Counted from the stretch's first letter, positions 46,724-59,900 are shown. The stretch is 64,000 nt of DNA from Heliocybe sulcata (GCA_004369045.1 ML213525.1:189789-253788); one strand, 5' to 3'. Numbers and translations: made by a program. The notes: generated by a model from the sequence alone, not told the origin.

Positions 46724-48174
46724 ATGGTCTCGTCGCTGGTTTCCATCTGCCTCACTGCGCTCTTTCTCTGGCCTGGACTTGCCAGGAGCCAGACCACGCA
46801 CCTGGTAAGCCCTTCGCCCCGTATTGGATAACCCGAACCTTCAGCCTGAATAGCAACTTAGGTGACCGTAGGAACCTCTGGTAGTTTCTATGACCCTCCT
46901 ACCGTTTCCGCCCAGAAGGGCGATATTGTCAGATTTCTATTTACGTCGAGGTCAGTGTAATACGCCGCAGGAGAAGTCGACTGGCCTCACATTGGACTCA
47001 GTGACCATACTGTGACCCAGTCCACCTATGAGAACCCATGCATCCCTCTCCCTGGCGGTTTCAACAGCGGTCTCATTGGACCTGCGATCAACGCCTCCGC
47101 TAACACGCTGTCGTGGGATCTTGTGGTTGCAGACGATACCCAACGTATGTACCACTGCAGAGTGTGCTGGTGCTATTTCTGATCGGAACGCAGCGATATG
47201 GTATTTCTGCGAAGGCACCTCGCCGGTTTCGCATTGCGCGGCTGGAATGGCTGGGTGAGTGGCTTTTAGCGTCGACCCGCGCTCTTTCACTGACAATCTG
47301 CAGTGTCATCAACCCGCCTTCAATCACGGAATGGGATAATTTCATATCTGCAGCGAAAGCTGTTAGCGGCACGCCGTCTGTGAGTTATATGGCTCTCGTC
47401 ATTAGCATTGGCTGATTTCTCTTATAGCCTACACCCGCTCTGTTCTTGACAGGGGTCGGCGCTTATGCCACCCAAGCCCCGATACCTGTGTTGTCTCTAT
47501 CTGCTACTCCCTCTTCCGATGTCTCTGCCATATCGTCCCTCTCAATCATGTTCGCTACATCTACCTCATCGTCATCCCCGACCTCAGCACCTAGCCCCGC
47601 ATCGAGAACGCCAATTGGGCCGATTGTCGGAGGCGTTGTCGGTGGAGTGGCTGCTGTATCTATTATCACTGTCCTTACCATCTTGCTGTGCCGAGCCAAA
47701 CGGTCAGCGCGCCGCCACACGCCGGACGGGGATGACGGCGGACAGATGGGACAGAAGGAATCTCAGGCTGCCAGTTACGCTCCGCCTTTGGTGCCGAATA
47801 GGCCGCAGCCGGAATACTTGCAGCATGGCTCCCCCGTTCAGGCCTATGGCCCACAGTGGGCGCCTTTGCCCAACGCTCAGTTCAACGCGGGATCGCCACA
47901 GCTGGGGACGAGGCAATTGCCCAGGCCGCCTACGGACTACGGACACTTGGCTGCACAACCAAGCATTCATGACATTGCGCATGAAGTGGTTGCCTTGCTG
48001 AAGAACGAAGGGTCGGGGTTCACCGCGGCGACTCGAGGGCCTGAACCTGCTCCACCCACGAGCACTCCGGCCCCTGGAAATGCAAGACCCAGTATGGACT
48101 ATGCGGATAGTCCTGGAAATCGGCGTGTCGCTTCTCCCTTGTCCGCGACTTATCCTCCGCAGTACGAGGCTTGA
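46724..48174 (+). CDS. Membrane-anchored cupredoxin-domain protein
   Basis: The gene has about six exons. A signal peptide (SSLVSICLTALFLWPGLA) leads into VTVGTSGSFYDPPTVSAQKG and DIVRFLFTS. The copper-site candidates are the His of DHTVTQSTYENPC, the Cys of IWYFCEG, and the His and Met of SHCAAGMAG, in the order of a plastocyanin-type type 1 site. A Ser/Thr/Pro linker and one membrane span (IVGGVVGGVAAVSIITVLTI) follow, then a basic stop-transfer and a 150-residue cytoplasmic tail ending TYPPQYEA. Such surface cupredoxins are abundant in agaricomycetes; their role is unknown, with redox or copper binding at the cell surface inferred. The frame from 47446 alone gives only the last part of the protein. 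Confidence 0.82.
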
Positions 48175-48661
48175 TGAATATAGTTTGGGGTTTCTTGTGT
48201 ATTATGGCTATGAGGACCTTTAGTTACGTACTTGCTAAACTCTTTGCTTCTCGTCTTCTATCAGAGTTCCGTCTAAACTCATGTTACTTGCCTTCATCAT
48301 GCGACGAGCTCATATATACGGTATAAGATTTCAGTGGGCCACAAAGCAGACGCTGCGCACTGAGAACTCTGAATATACGACTGCTTGCTGCTTCGTGGCA
48401 TACTGCGGCTGAGAGAGTTTCTTCCTTCCGTCTTGGACCACACTGGCAGTGTTGAAGGGATGATAAATCCCAGAAGATAGCTTGTCCTGTGCTGCCACTC
48501 TGAGTTCTGCCATATACTATGAATCCAGGTACTATCAGCGTATCCACAACGCCATTCGACGACTTGCGCGACGTACGGCTCAGAAGAGTACTGTCTCCTC
48601 TCCTGGACTCTAGAGTCAAATTCGATAGAGCCGGCGCAGCTACAGCTTTATAGAGCGCATC
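48175..48661. other. intergenic stretch, cupredoxin / VPS36
   Basis: This 487-bp interval holds the 3' flank of the cupredoxin gene and the promoter of VPS36. No other feature was seen. Confidence 0.6.
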
Positions 48662-50677
48662 ATGGCACTTGCACGCTTTACCAAACCGGTGGACGGAACG
48701 ATCCCGGTGCCTGCTCTGCTGTATGACGATGAGGACGTAGTAACGAATCAAGACGGTGTGGGCATCTATGATGGGTACGTTTCAAGCTGCTACCACATTA
48801 CCTTGGCGTTCATGAATGTGGTCGTATCTCGCCTTTGAATGATATGTACGCCTCACTTTCTTGCACTACTTATTGGCCGTGGCTAAGATCATACCATAAC
48901 ACAGTCGTCTCGCAGATCCGTCAAATCACCTCTTCACCAGACGGGAGTCCTGACTTTGACATCTCACCGTCTCTTCTTCATCTCCGTCCCGACACCATCC
49001 GATTCATTCTCGCTCGACTTGTCCCACATCGTCCAGACGGACTACTACGCCGGGCTTCTGCGTTCCTCTGCTAAGATCACTCTGCGTCTGAATGCGTCTA
49101 CCGATGGCAAGACCGATGCCGTCTCTGGCGATAGCAGCGAGGACGGCGAGTGGGCAACGTGGGAGTGCGAAGTCTGCGGCAATCGCAATGGACCTGGGCT
49201 GAGCCCGGCCAAGGCGGCGGTCTGCTCATTATGCGGAGTTCCTCGGGCCATATCTTCCTCGGGTTCGACCACGCCGAGAGCATTGCCCTCTCAAGCGAAG
49301 ACATCTCTGACCAGTACCTCTCTTCCTGCGCTAACCACTGGGGGAGCGGGATCCCCAGGTTCTTCTCCAGACGGAAGTTCCGACATCATAGCTTGCCCTG
49401 CTTGCACCTTTCATAACCACCCTTCGCTCCGGGTCTGCGAGATTTGTGCCACGCCGCTGCCGCGTCCGCCTTCATCGAACCTGGCAATGCGATCGTTGAC
49501 AGCGAGCCCTGCGCCTTCCGCAGCACTTGCGTCTGGGGACGCTTCGTCAATGAGACTGAGTTTCAGGAAGGGGGGTGATAAAGCTTTTTATGCAGCACTG
49601 AAGCGCGCCTTACATGGAAAGAGGTGGCAGGTATGTTTCATTTCTTATCCTAAACTCAAAAAGAAATAGCCATTTTAATTTGACCTTCTTCCTAGGTCAC
49701 GAAAACGACAAATACGAGGCCATACAATACACAAGATACGGTTGCGGGAGGAGTATCTGGCATCATGACCTCTGTCCAGAACAACGCACAGCAGCGTAAT
49801 ACTTCCATCTCCACTGCACTCTCTGATTTAGAGGCTCTCATGTCTCAAGCACAGCATATGGTGGCTCTCGCATCCGAACTCACCGAACAGATTCGAGTTG
49901 CCGAGGCCAAAGCGAAAGCCGAAGGTCGGGGCAGCCTCAGCGACGGCACAGAGGAAGGGGAGGCGGCAAACTTCATTCAGACATCCTTGGCGCAGCTGGG
50001 ATTGAGTATGACCAATGCGCCCGTGACGCAGGACATGATGAAGGACGAGCGGAAGTGGATGGAGGAGCTGGCGCGCGAGTTATCCGGTCTAACTCAACAA
50101 GGTGACGAAGGGCCAACAAATGATTGGGAAGGTGATGTTGGCCTGGATGCGGGCTTTGTATTGGCAGAAAGGAAAAAGACGTCGGGTATCATGAGGGGAC
50201 GGGGTATTGTTGCGTTGGATGAAGTATGGGGAGGATGGAACCGAGCACGGGGCGTAGGTAGGTAACCGCTTTATTCCGATCACCTCATACTGACCTCCTG
50301 TACCAGCGCTAATTCCTCCAAGTACATTCCTCCAAGTTCTGGCTCTGCTGCCAAGCTACACATCCCCCCCTCTCCTAATGCGAACGTTCCCAAGCGGACT
50401 ATCCGTTCTCCACACGCCACGATACACCCATGTCGCCTTCACATCTCGTCTCTCTTCCCTGATCGCATTGTCCGGTCCACGTACCACGCTGGAAGTGGCT
50501 CGCGAAGAGCGTGTTACGGTGCCGCTAGCAGGAGAGATGATTGCTGAGGTTGAGCGGGATGGGGAGATATGCAGAGATGAAGTGCAGATCGAAGGCCCGT
50601 TCGGCGGAGGTAGGGATGTAAGATGGTGGATCAACGTCTTCGAAGACTACGTCTGGGATGGTCAGCAGGATACGTGA
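48662..50677 (+). CDS. VPS36: ESCRT-II subunit Vps36
   Basis: Four exons (48662-48774, 48916-49630, 49696-50257, 50307-50677) join to 586 residues. The N-terminus is a GLUE domain (YDGSVKSPLHQTGVLTLTSH, RLFFISVP). It is interrupted by two NZF-type zinc fingers, WECEVCGNRN with CSLCGVPR, and ACPACTFHNH with CEICATPLP, as in yeast Vps36. After a helical linker comes the EAP30 winged-helix pair, including GIVALDEVWGGWNRARGV and SGLSVLHTPRY. ESCRT-II binds ubiquitinated cargo and PI3P on endosomes for sorting into multivesicular bodies. The acceptor at 48915 was chosen because it alone keeps the GLUE frame. Confidence 0.93.
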
Positions 50678-51236
50678 AGGGGCATGCAATCGAAGAAGTG
50701 TAGAGTTAGAATTGTAATTAACGTGCGCCGCTTATGTGTCCGGTGAGTTGTCCACGTTCGTTACCCACTCATCGCTAATCGCAGATAACTATGTATCGCC
50801 GCTGCACGGCTGGTTGCCCGTGGTTTAGGAGAACATGCATAAAGTCAAATTTTTGATTATGAAACCGTCGTCTTGACTCTCGAGCCTCTACAGACTCGCC
50901 CGAGAGGTTGCCGTTCGGTAATACACCGATCCGCCACATGATTGGCTCAAGCTTGGCCTATAGAGTCAAGGATACGCGGCCGCAGACACTCCGATGAATT
51001 TTCTCTCATAGGTGATCCCAAAGCCAATAGAATTGCATAGCATATTCGCGCGAGTACGCAGGTGACGAAGCTTCCATGGGAACTTAGAAGCTTTCGAGTT
51101 AACTTCCGCCACTTTACTGAAGACCGGCTTCTGGTAGTTCGAGATGCCTTCTGTAGACGACAGCGATGGCCCGATGGAATGATAGTACGCCTGTGACTAT
51201 TCAGGCAGTAGGTTTGTCGATTTCTGCGAAGGAGGT
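50678..51236. other. intergenic stretch, no gene seen
   Basis: This 559-bp interval lies between VPS36 and a single-pass membrane protein. No element was recognised. Confidence 0.55.
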
Positions 51237-52224
51237 ATGAAAGATCCGAGACGGTCAGACCTTGAGCCAGAGTGTCCAGTGCCACGGTGTCTGTGCTTCA
51301 TTCCACCGTTGCTTCTTCGGATGGAGCTGAAGAGAATTATCCGAGGTCCCGAGTACGAGGAGGCAACGAGGCGTCCTTTGCTTCTCGAGCTTCCGATTTC
51401 TTCGCTCTACTTGCAGCTGCAGGAGCCTCGACCAGCTGGATAGATCTATCCTGCCATACCATGTAAGTTTTGTATGACATATCTGAACCGTACGGAGGCG
51501 TTGATTTTTCAACTCCAGGCATCGCCATCTGCATTCTGCAGGGCGTTACTTCTTGGTGTTGTGCCTTCTCGCAGCGCTTCCCAGAGAGCTGGTCTCCCTT
51601 GCCATTGCCCGAGCCGCGCCGCTCAATAATGCGCTTGAAAGCCAGCTTGGACAGCCACAGAGTCCGACCATTGGAGTCGATTGCCTTCCAAGTCTTGGGA
51701 CAAGCGACATGGTCTCACCTGATGCAGATACCCCGTAAGCACGCTGGAAATTTTGCCGAGTACCATCGCTTAACGTGGCTTGCAGGGCGATGGAGGGACC
51801 CTCTGGGCGCAAAGTCGCGACGTTCGCCGGAGCGTTAGGCGGCACGTTTGCAATGCTATCTCTAGCATCTTTCGTGGTATCCGCGCTGGTGTACATGCGG
51901 AAGAGACGAGATAGGAGGAAGGCCGAGGGCACTGGACGTAATGGACATCCCAGGCCAGAGGATGCGGAGGACGATGACATAGATGGCATGTCCACCAGAC
52001 CAGTCCCCACGGCGGAAGTCACTCTTCGCACCTTCCACCCCTTCGATACGAGGCTCCCATCATTAGAGCCGGTACCGGCACGACCTCCGCCATATACTCC
52101 CGCAGTAACTATCGGGCATACCAATGGTATCGCGCAAGAGTCCCCGCCAACATTCGCGGAGGCTATCTCGTCTCCAATACCTCCTCTGCTAGCGAATCTG
52201 CGCCGATCCGCTGCGCGTATCTAG
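51237..52224 (+). CDS. Single-pass membrane protein with PPxY tail, family unknown
   Basis: The C-terminal half is secure: an extracytoplasmic stretch (NNALESQLGQPQSPTIG, then SDMVSPDADTP) crosses a clear intron (51730-51785 region). It enters a membrane span, FAMLSLASFVVSALVYM, followed by MRKRRDRRK and a polar tail with PPPYTP. The N-terminus is uncertain. An upstream intron before about 51520 gives a hydrophobic YFLVLCLLAALP that could be a signal peptide. The 51237 ATG frame could supply exon 1 but is not proven. The layout (lumenal domain, one span, basic stop, proline-rich tail) resembles Mid2/Axl2-like surface sensors, without sequence proof. Confidence 0.5.
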
Positions 52225-53264
52225 ACTGATCTGATATTGGTTGTCCTATGGTGGCATATGGAAAGCCAGCGCTTCCGAGTATTGGACGCTCCGCCCGCAG
52301 CTTGATTATATGCCCTCCGTTTGGCACAAGTTCACGATTGGGAATCACTATACCCCTTCAACGACTTGGAACCAATGTCATGTAACGAAGCACACGGCCA
52401 TACACGATCGGGCTGATCGCGGGACAGGAAGAGCGTGCCGCAGGGACATATGCCCGACCGCGTCTTAAAGCCATGATGCATGGTTTGCTACCCGAGCTCG
52501 AGGTAGTGCTTTACTGTGGCTTATATCATTTGCAAAGGTATCATGCACTTAAACTGGCGGCTGCGTGGCCCAGGAAGAGATTCTGTCTTGAGACATGAGA
52601 ACAGGACGTGAGCGTGAATGAGGGAAACGCGATATCGATACGAGTCAGGGAAAACGGTGGACATCCGGCCCTGTACATGCCACGGTTCGCAGCAGCTAGG
52701 TAGTCGGGATTCGACTCGACCCAAGGTAAACGGCGGAAGACGAATCACCATTTAACGGCACAACTAACACAGCCATTATCAACTTCATGTACACAAATTT
52801 TGCCTACAACGTGCATTTGGATTCCTAGTGCAGCTACAGTATGAGCCGTACGTGCACGACTCAAAACGATGAATTATGGAAACAAGTGTAATGCGTGAGG
52901 GTGGGGAGTTATTAGTGAGGAGCACGAGTAATGGTAGATGGGAAATGTGGCAGACAATAAAAGATGTATGTGCGATAGTAGCTTCCGGGAGTGATTATAA
53001 GAATATGTACCTGCGAAAAATAGTTGCGAAATCGCCGAATAGATAATAAGATAAATGACAGGACTAGGTGGAACCATAGGTCGGCCGGCCGCGGATGGAA
53101 CAAGAAGAGCCACTGGCTAGTGCGAAGCTGAGATGGTGGAGAACAGCAGGATACAAGTATTGCCTGTAGCAAGGCAGGCAAGCAGATTAGACGGCGATTA
53201 TAATAGTGCAATATTAGCTCCTTGCTGGCGTATGTTAGTTCTTCCGGGCTATAGCGTAACGCAT
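52225..53264. other. 3' flanks between convergent genes
   Basis: This 1-kb interval separates the membrane protein and the Ste12-type gene ends. The half nearest Ste12 (about 52860-53260) is AT-rich and probably a long 3' untranslated region. No gene was seen. Confidence 0.55.
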
Positions 53265-56200
53265 TCACATCACAATTTGTGGCTCGACCTGCCCCATAGA
53301 GCTGTAGTAGCTTGACGGTTGGCTACCATACTGACTTCCTTGAGAACCGTTCATTTGATACGATGGACCGTACGCCGGTGGACTGTTCCTGGGGCTAGCA
53401 TAAGATCCCGAAGCCGACGTCGACGCAGTGTTGTACTGCATAGGGGAGTCGTGCGTGTACACCTCACCATAACCCATCGCGCTGGGCCCAACGTACGAGG
53501 AAGGGTCGCTCTCGAGCTGGTCCATGTGGATCATCTGCGACATCTGCTCCTGGAATTGGCCATTAGAGCTCTGGCGAGAATGCGATCCTTGGATAGCCAT
53601 GGCGACAGGCGCCTGAGGATCCTGCACGTAATCCAAAGGTACAGGGCGACTTGCTGGGCTTGAATGCGCCGACTGGGAATAGTGACTGTTCATCGCTACA
53701 GCGTAAGGATGGTAGCCTCGGGCAGCAGCATAACTCGTTGCAGAAGACGGTCGACGAATTGCATCATTCGCTCTGATCATTGATGGGGTGGCACTGCGAT
53801 ATCGCCTAGCCGGTCCGGATACCGAAGGGACAGCAAAGTCCATTGATGGCGGATACAATGAGCCCTGATCAAAGACTAGCTTATGCGAAGGCGCCGACAT
53901 CGAAGTGGCGTGCTCGTAACCAGCGAACGCCAGTGATGGTGGCTGCGACGAGTGGAAGGAGTTAGCACGGGCCGACGATAGGTGCGATGGCGGAGATGGG
54001 GCGCTGGTTGACGTAAAAGCAGGGCTTGGCTGGTTTCTCATGTCTCCGTATTGAATGTAAGGGCTATGGTCAGGAGAGCCCGTCATGTAGGCGAACTGCG
54101 GCGTGCTAGACGAGCTGGCAGCGTCAGGAACATAGTAGATATCCTGACCGCCGTCCACGTATGGGGCAGTGCCTTGTTCAATGATCATGTTACCCTGATT
54201 ATCCACCGCGGGTGCGCCGATGGCCATGCCGCTGACATAGCCCATCTGAGGATCAACGTACGGCATGGATCCGTCATCTCCCTCCAACTCGTCGATGTCC
54301 TCGCTCTCCACGTCCGCATAGCCCTCGTCAGCACCCATCGTCGCTCCATCAGCATCAGCTCGAGCATGAATCCGCATGTGTTGAGCAAGATTGTCGGACC
54401 GAGAGAAGCGCTTCTGACAACGAGCGCACTGGAAAGGCCTCTCCATCGTATGAGTCCGTAGATGGCGCTTGAGATGCTCCATGCGCTTGAACAACCTTCC
54501 GCAGGAGAAGAGCGGGCATACGAATGTCTTTGGCGCAGTGGACATGTTCAGTCCACTGTTGGCATCCAGGGGATGAACGGCGCCTTCCTGAGGCATAGTC
54601 GCGGCACGACTCACAGCTGAGGACTGATGGTAGTCTGCGTAGCTGTTAGTTGGTAGCACAGGATGTGTGAACCCACGTTCGATGCGAGGCCGTTCGTCAG
54701 ATGCACCGCCGAAAGCAGGACGACCACTGTGGTCAGCTACGGAAGATGGCGACTGGGATGCCTCATAAGACGAGGGCGGGAGGGGAGGAATGACGGCGAC
54801 CATGGCTTCCTTCTTCGCGACTGTCTCTTGGGCAATCTTTATCCTTCGCTCCTGTTCCTTCTCGATGGGATTCGCAGGACTCATTTCTCCACGCGCCTGG
54901 GCGAAGAACATGTCGGCAGCGCTCATGTCGCTGTCATTAGGGCCATAGCCAACAGTGACATCGGCTGGGCGTATTCCCATATCACTATCGCGAAGTGGTG
55001 TCTTTCGTGCCGTCTTCGGAGCCTTCTTTCGTCGCTGCTTGTAGGTAGGAGAGCCCTCGAATAGAGAGAATGCCGAGAAGAAAGGATTGTTGGGTCCACT
55101 GAGGGCAGAAGCAAAGGGCTGCCCACTTCTAGACGCCTGCTCATCATTAGAAGAATGACCATCGACAGCAGCGCCCTCAGTAGGGTCGCCGTCTGAACTC
55201 GTCTTCCGATCGCCCGACTTCAGGGCGTCTGCCCGACGGACGGCTGCTTCCAGCTCGCACTCGCCCTCGACACCACCCTGTGCCTTGCTGAACTGTTCGT
55301 ACAGAGATCGCGTGTGATCATACGTGAACGATGCAGCAGGCTCGCCAACGACAACCGTGGTAGGCTCCATTCCCATCTTTTCACGTTTCAAGTCACGTTC
55401 CAGAGCATCAAGAAAGAGACGATCATGTGGGACGGAGAACCTGATTTAGAAACAATATATCAGTATTCATAGACGATCGACAAAGATTCGCGATGACAGG
55501 CATACCAGTAGAACACCTTCTGCTTCTTCTGCGTACGTATACACTGGTACTTGAATAGAAGGTCGAGGAAGGGCGACTGACAGATGCATCAGATAAATCA
55601 GCCCACCATCAAGGCCAACGAATTAACATGTTTGCCGCCGGAAGCGACATACCTTCGGCTCCTCCAAGCATGCATCAACGCCAGGCTTAAGGTTACGTAG
55701 ATCACTGAACACTCCCTCCTCGAACTTCTTCATGTTCCTAACCGGGCGGCCGAAGGCCTCGAAACGGAACACCAATGCTCGCACAATGTCCGTTCCCGTG
55801 ATGTGATACAGACCACTCCACAGGACGCAAGACACGTATTCGTGATTCGGGAGGAGGAACCTATTGAGGGCCGGATGGTTCGACTGGGGGTGACCGACGG
55901 GAAACGACGTGCCACTGTTGTCATTGTCGGAGGCGGATACCTCAGCTTCGCTCCATCTGGACGGCGCGGTAGCCAAGAAGAATTTGAGCTCGTCCAAGCG
56001 CGCAAGATTGGCTTGCTCTTGTTGCGTCAACGAACGTCGGACGCCCGCTGGAATTTGCGATGCAGGCATGGGCGCCAACGCCTGGGATTCTTGCATTAAC
56101 GACCCTGTATTGGGCCGCGGCGGCGACTGGGGATTCGATTGCTCGGAGATGTAGTCCTCGCTCTCGTGAGGAGCCGGTGCCGCGGAAGTAACTTGTAACA

Positions 56201-56396
56201 TTAGAGATGGCGAGTAGCTATTGTTCTGCGGAAGTTGCGAGTGACTGTTGTACTGGCCAGACGTGGACGGCTGGTTTTGCTGATAAAAAGACATTGGTGA
56301 CGTTGGTGCTGAAGCTGAAGAGGAAGTGGGATGCGATGCATTATTGGGGCCCATGAAGAAATGGTGTTGGGCTGGGTGACATATTTGTGTGTCCAT
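53265..56396 (-). CDS. STE12: Ste12-type transcription factor with homeodomain and two C2H2 fingers
   Basis: Three exons (56396-55653, 55576-55506, 55440-53265) join to 996 residues. After about 130 disordered residues comes the Ste12 homeodomain: [85 protein letters not shown] and [20 protein letters not shown]. Further on are two C2H2 zinc fingers ([19 protein letters not shown] and [21 protein letters not shown]), as in most fungal Ste12 proteins except budding yeast. The rest is Ser/Gln/Pro-rich with an acidic patch ([15 protein letters not shown]). Ste12 acts downstream of the pheromone/filamentation MAP kinase and controls mating and invasive growth. All domains look intact. Confidence 0.95.
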
Positions 56397-56508
56397 TAGG
56401 ATGACTATATTGAATGAATATAGGGAGTGTTCTTAGTTGAAACGGTCGGACAGTGAGCTGGCTGAAGGAACAAGAGTAACGGGATGAGCTGCTACGGTAC
56501 AGCAGATA
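56397..56508. promoter_or_regulatory. upstream region of the Ste12-type gene
   Basis: These 112 bp lie between the Ste12 start and the ATG of a possible divergent small gene. If that gene is not real, the Ste12 promoter continues to the right. Confidence 0.4.
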
Positions 56509-56915
56509 ATGGCGCGGCAACAGACCTGCGCGACCTCGACAACCACCGCAACGGCACCGACGACGTCCTCGGCTAGGGACTACAGCGCTCTGGAGTAAGG
56601 ACCGAGAGAGCGATTACAAGTAAGTGTAGTACAAGAAAAGAGAAACGGTCGGGAGCGTATAATCCAGGCGGAGAGACGCGGTGGACGGATGAGGAGGCGC
56701 ACAGCAAAGCAGTTATAGGGGACCAGATCTCAAGTACGTCCGCGCCTCCGGCGTCCCGGGCGGCCTCCGGCACAACGCCGCCCACCACTGGTAGCTCCGG
56801 CAAATCCCCTTCTGCCGAAGGCAGCACCGGTCCGACGCCGAAGTCCCCGGCGCCTACTCACTGGCACTTGCTGCTCTCCTTTCATCGCCGAGAAATGCAA
56901 ACGATGCGTACGTAA
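56509..56915 (+). CDS. possible small two-exon protein, divergent from STE12 (doubtful)
   Basis: A 29-codon frame from ATG 56509 is Thr/Ala-rich (MARQQTCATSTTTATAP). A second open frame of about 95 codons, from about 56630 to the stop at 56913-56915, reads GAYNPGGETRWTDEEAHSKA and then a Ser/Pro/Gly-rich tail ending HWHLLLSFHRREMQTMRT. The two join in frame through GTAAGG...TGTAG, but that intron would be only 35 bp, shorter than any other here. The opposite strand is also open, so this may be chance in GC-rich 5' untranslated sequence of STE12. No family was recognised. Confidence 0.25.
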
Positions 56916-59900
56916 CTCCCCCTCTGAACATCTTCTGTCAAGATAGCCTGCTCTAGATATTTGCTTTCGCGCTCAATCCGCTGACTCTAGTGATTACAGC
57001 GTTACTCGGACACGCTCGGCGACCGCAATCTCTGTGGCTTGATGCTGCAGCAACTCATGGACATAACGCACAGCCCCGTGAGCCTTCACAGAGTCCGCCA
57101 TGTACGGTAGAATTACACCCGACCCTCCAGACTAGGCCAACAACGAATCCGGTATCACCTCCAGGATTGGAACCACTGAGTCACCTGCCTCCGGTCAAGG
57201 ACTTCCTGGACTCACGCAACGATCGTGTTCCATAGCCATACCTGGCACGAGGCATGCTATTCCAGTACGCCCCGTATCTATTCGCCTTAGGAACGTAAGT
57301 CGGCCCATAAATTCCCAAGACACTTCACGCGTATCTTTATGTGCGCCCCAATTGGAACCAAGGTATGGGCGAGATAGCCTGGTTCTCCTGGCAGGGCTGC
57401 CATGCCACGGCGGTCTTTCTCAATGTCACAAACGGCATAAAGATGCACAACAAGGTTGTCCCTCACTCTGCGTACGTGCCTGGTGATCTCGGGACCGACA
57501 CTGACCGACGACGCCAACAATCCAGCCTGCGTTTTACTGAACGTAATTCCTCCGTTGTCACCTAATACCCTTCGAAAGGTAGGGAATATGGCCAGGGGCC
57601 ACCGATACGTCACCTCGCCAACGTTTCATTCTGTGCAAATCAAGAGTTACGTCGACAAGCACCTGTGCAAGTCATTAGTATGCTGTGCCCCATCCCCGAT
57701 AGACCGTGCTCTCAGGATGGCCGACACCAGGATTCAATGGAATAAGGCACGCAGCACGCGCATGGTCCAGGTAACGGGCGTAACGCACCCCCGTCACTTT
57801 CCAAATTCTCCCAAAGCCACGATTGTGTTGAGAGGCGCCCGGAGATTTCAGAAATACATGAGGCGAATGATTGGCCACTGCCTCTCTTGGACTTGATAGG
57901 ATCATCACGTAGGGACAGTTTTGTCTTCACTAAATGAAATCAGCCGCATTTCTGAGTCGCGCAATAGCCACTCTCAGGGCCGTCGCCGCAGTCTCGCTGT
58001 CCTGAGCGAGCACAAGTTCCCGAGGATTCTAAACATAAGCTTGAAATTGTCATGGATGATAGGTATAGCACCGGTTATGAAAACTGCCTCAGCTCAGTGA
58101 GTATTCTGCGAACAAGAATGATATATCAGAGCAGTCCCTGGGATGACGAGTCTCATGATGGATCGTCAGCGCAGTCACCCATCGTGATTCAGTACAAAAG
58201 TTACAAGGCTGTCCCCGTCGGCGAGTACGTGCGCCCCCAAAGCTCGCATACACGGTCTTCCTCTGCCTGCTTTCCTCCCTCCCACCATCCGTCGTATGTA
58301 CACGGCCTGGAAGAATCTTGGCTCGTCATTGACAATTGCACCCCCGATGATCTCGCAAAGTTCCGGAGATGCAGGATCAAAGCCGGCCAGATCCCCAAAC
58401 CTTCGCGAATCCTTTGCGCCGCTTCGGAGTCCGGATTCTGGCCACGCGGGAAGACTCAGAATGGCAGGACTCGCTGAGCGCGGTTGGTGGCTGCGCTGGT
58501 CTTTGTTCTAGTAGGAGCTAACAGACTTCTCGGTAGCTCTCATCACAATCATCAGGAGCATCGCGAATCAGAATGCAAATGAGAGGACGGCCACTCCTTC
58601 CGCGGGAGCGCTCGGCCTGTGAGCTATAATCACGCACTGATCCTTCACTTTCGCCTTGCCTATTTTTACGAGACACATTTTGCGGCGATTTAACGGAGGT
58701 CAAGTACAACCTTTGTGAGCAGAGATAAGGAACGTACTGTAAAAACAAAGGACGAGCCTTCGGGCAGGAAGGGTAACTTCCAGCAACCTTTCCTGTACTT
58801 CGACGCGATGTCTTTGTAAGTGTAAGTATCGCGAAGAACAGTATTGAAACAAGGCACAGGCAGCACGAACCGCCATGAACGAGGCGTCATACTTGGAGCT
58901 GCCTCTAGGAACAACCAGGAACAGAAGCGGCCTTGTAACGCACCCGCAAGACCTTTCCCAAAGAGCCTGTGGATAGTGCTAAGAGCAGAGACCACGTCCT
59001 AGCGACCTCAACGTTCCTCGGCAACCGTCTCCAACTCCGGCAGGGATCGGAAGTCCCGTCACTGTCGATCATTGAGGTATTATCCTTGTGGCATAGCAAG
59101 GTTGCTAGCGGAGAAGCCACCATATGAGCAGAGCAGAGAAGATGCACCTCGCTGTCGTCTTTCTAAGTGGCGCACGCGAAGCTCAGTCCTAATATCTCAT
59201 TAGATATCGACCGGTTTTCGGCAGGGCATTGTGGAGGAGGAGAAACAGATGGCGCATCGTGATCGCCGGCCGTGAGGATAATCGATCGGTCGAGTAGGAG
59301 AGGCCATCGGGGGCGACGGTCCAAGGGCCACAAGATACACAACATCTTCCTGTTCTTTGATGAGCACCTAGCAGTGATCATCAGTGGACGGTACAAGAGC
59401 CGGCTTCTTCAGTCATATTGGAGAATATACTGTTCAAAGGCTCGGTAGTTTACCCCCAGAGGTAGAATGGCTACGTTGTAGACACACTGCAACCATATTT
59501 TCCATGCACTAGCAGGCTTTTGCGCTACTAGGCTAAGAATACCGGTCCAGTGCGAAGTATGATTGGGGATCCTCCTACGCCCACAAGCATCCTCACTCGG
59601 TTAGTCTTCCAGAGTGCGACACCCACAAAGACGGCCAGGTCGGTTGGTCGGCCTCTCCGGTGTCATAAAACACGACGACCGATTGCATGAGCACATTGAC
59701 CACGTTCGTTATGTACAACGACTCGTGGAAGACGCATTAAACGCTCAGGACCGGCATTCCCGAGATCAGCGCTAGTGGCTTGTGCGTATAGCTCGGAAAT
59801 TCAGCCTAGGCAGTCATCCGGTCGGGTCGGACGGAGCATCCATTAATTCCGATGAAGGCTGCCTTGCACTGGGCAAGGTGCGCGGCGTACCGTTATTCGG

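Noticed and set aside
48284-48751. 155-codon minus-strand frame before VPS36
   Set aside because: It overlaps the VPS36 first exon and promoter and has no recognisable protein features.
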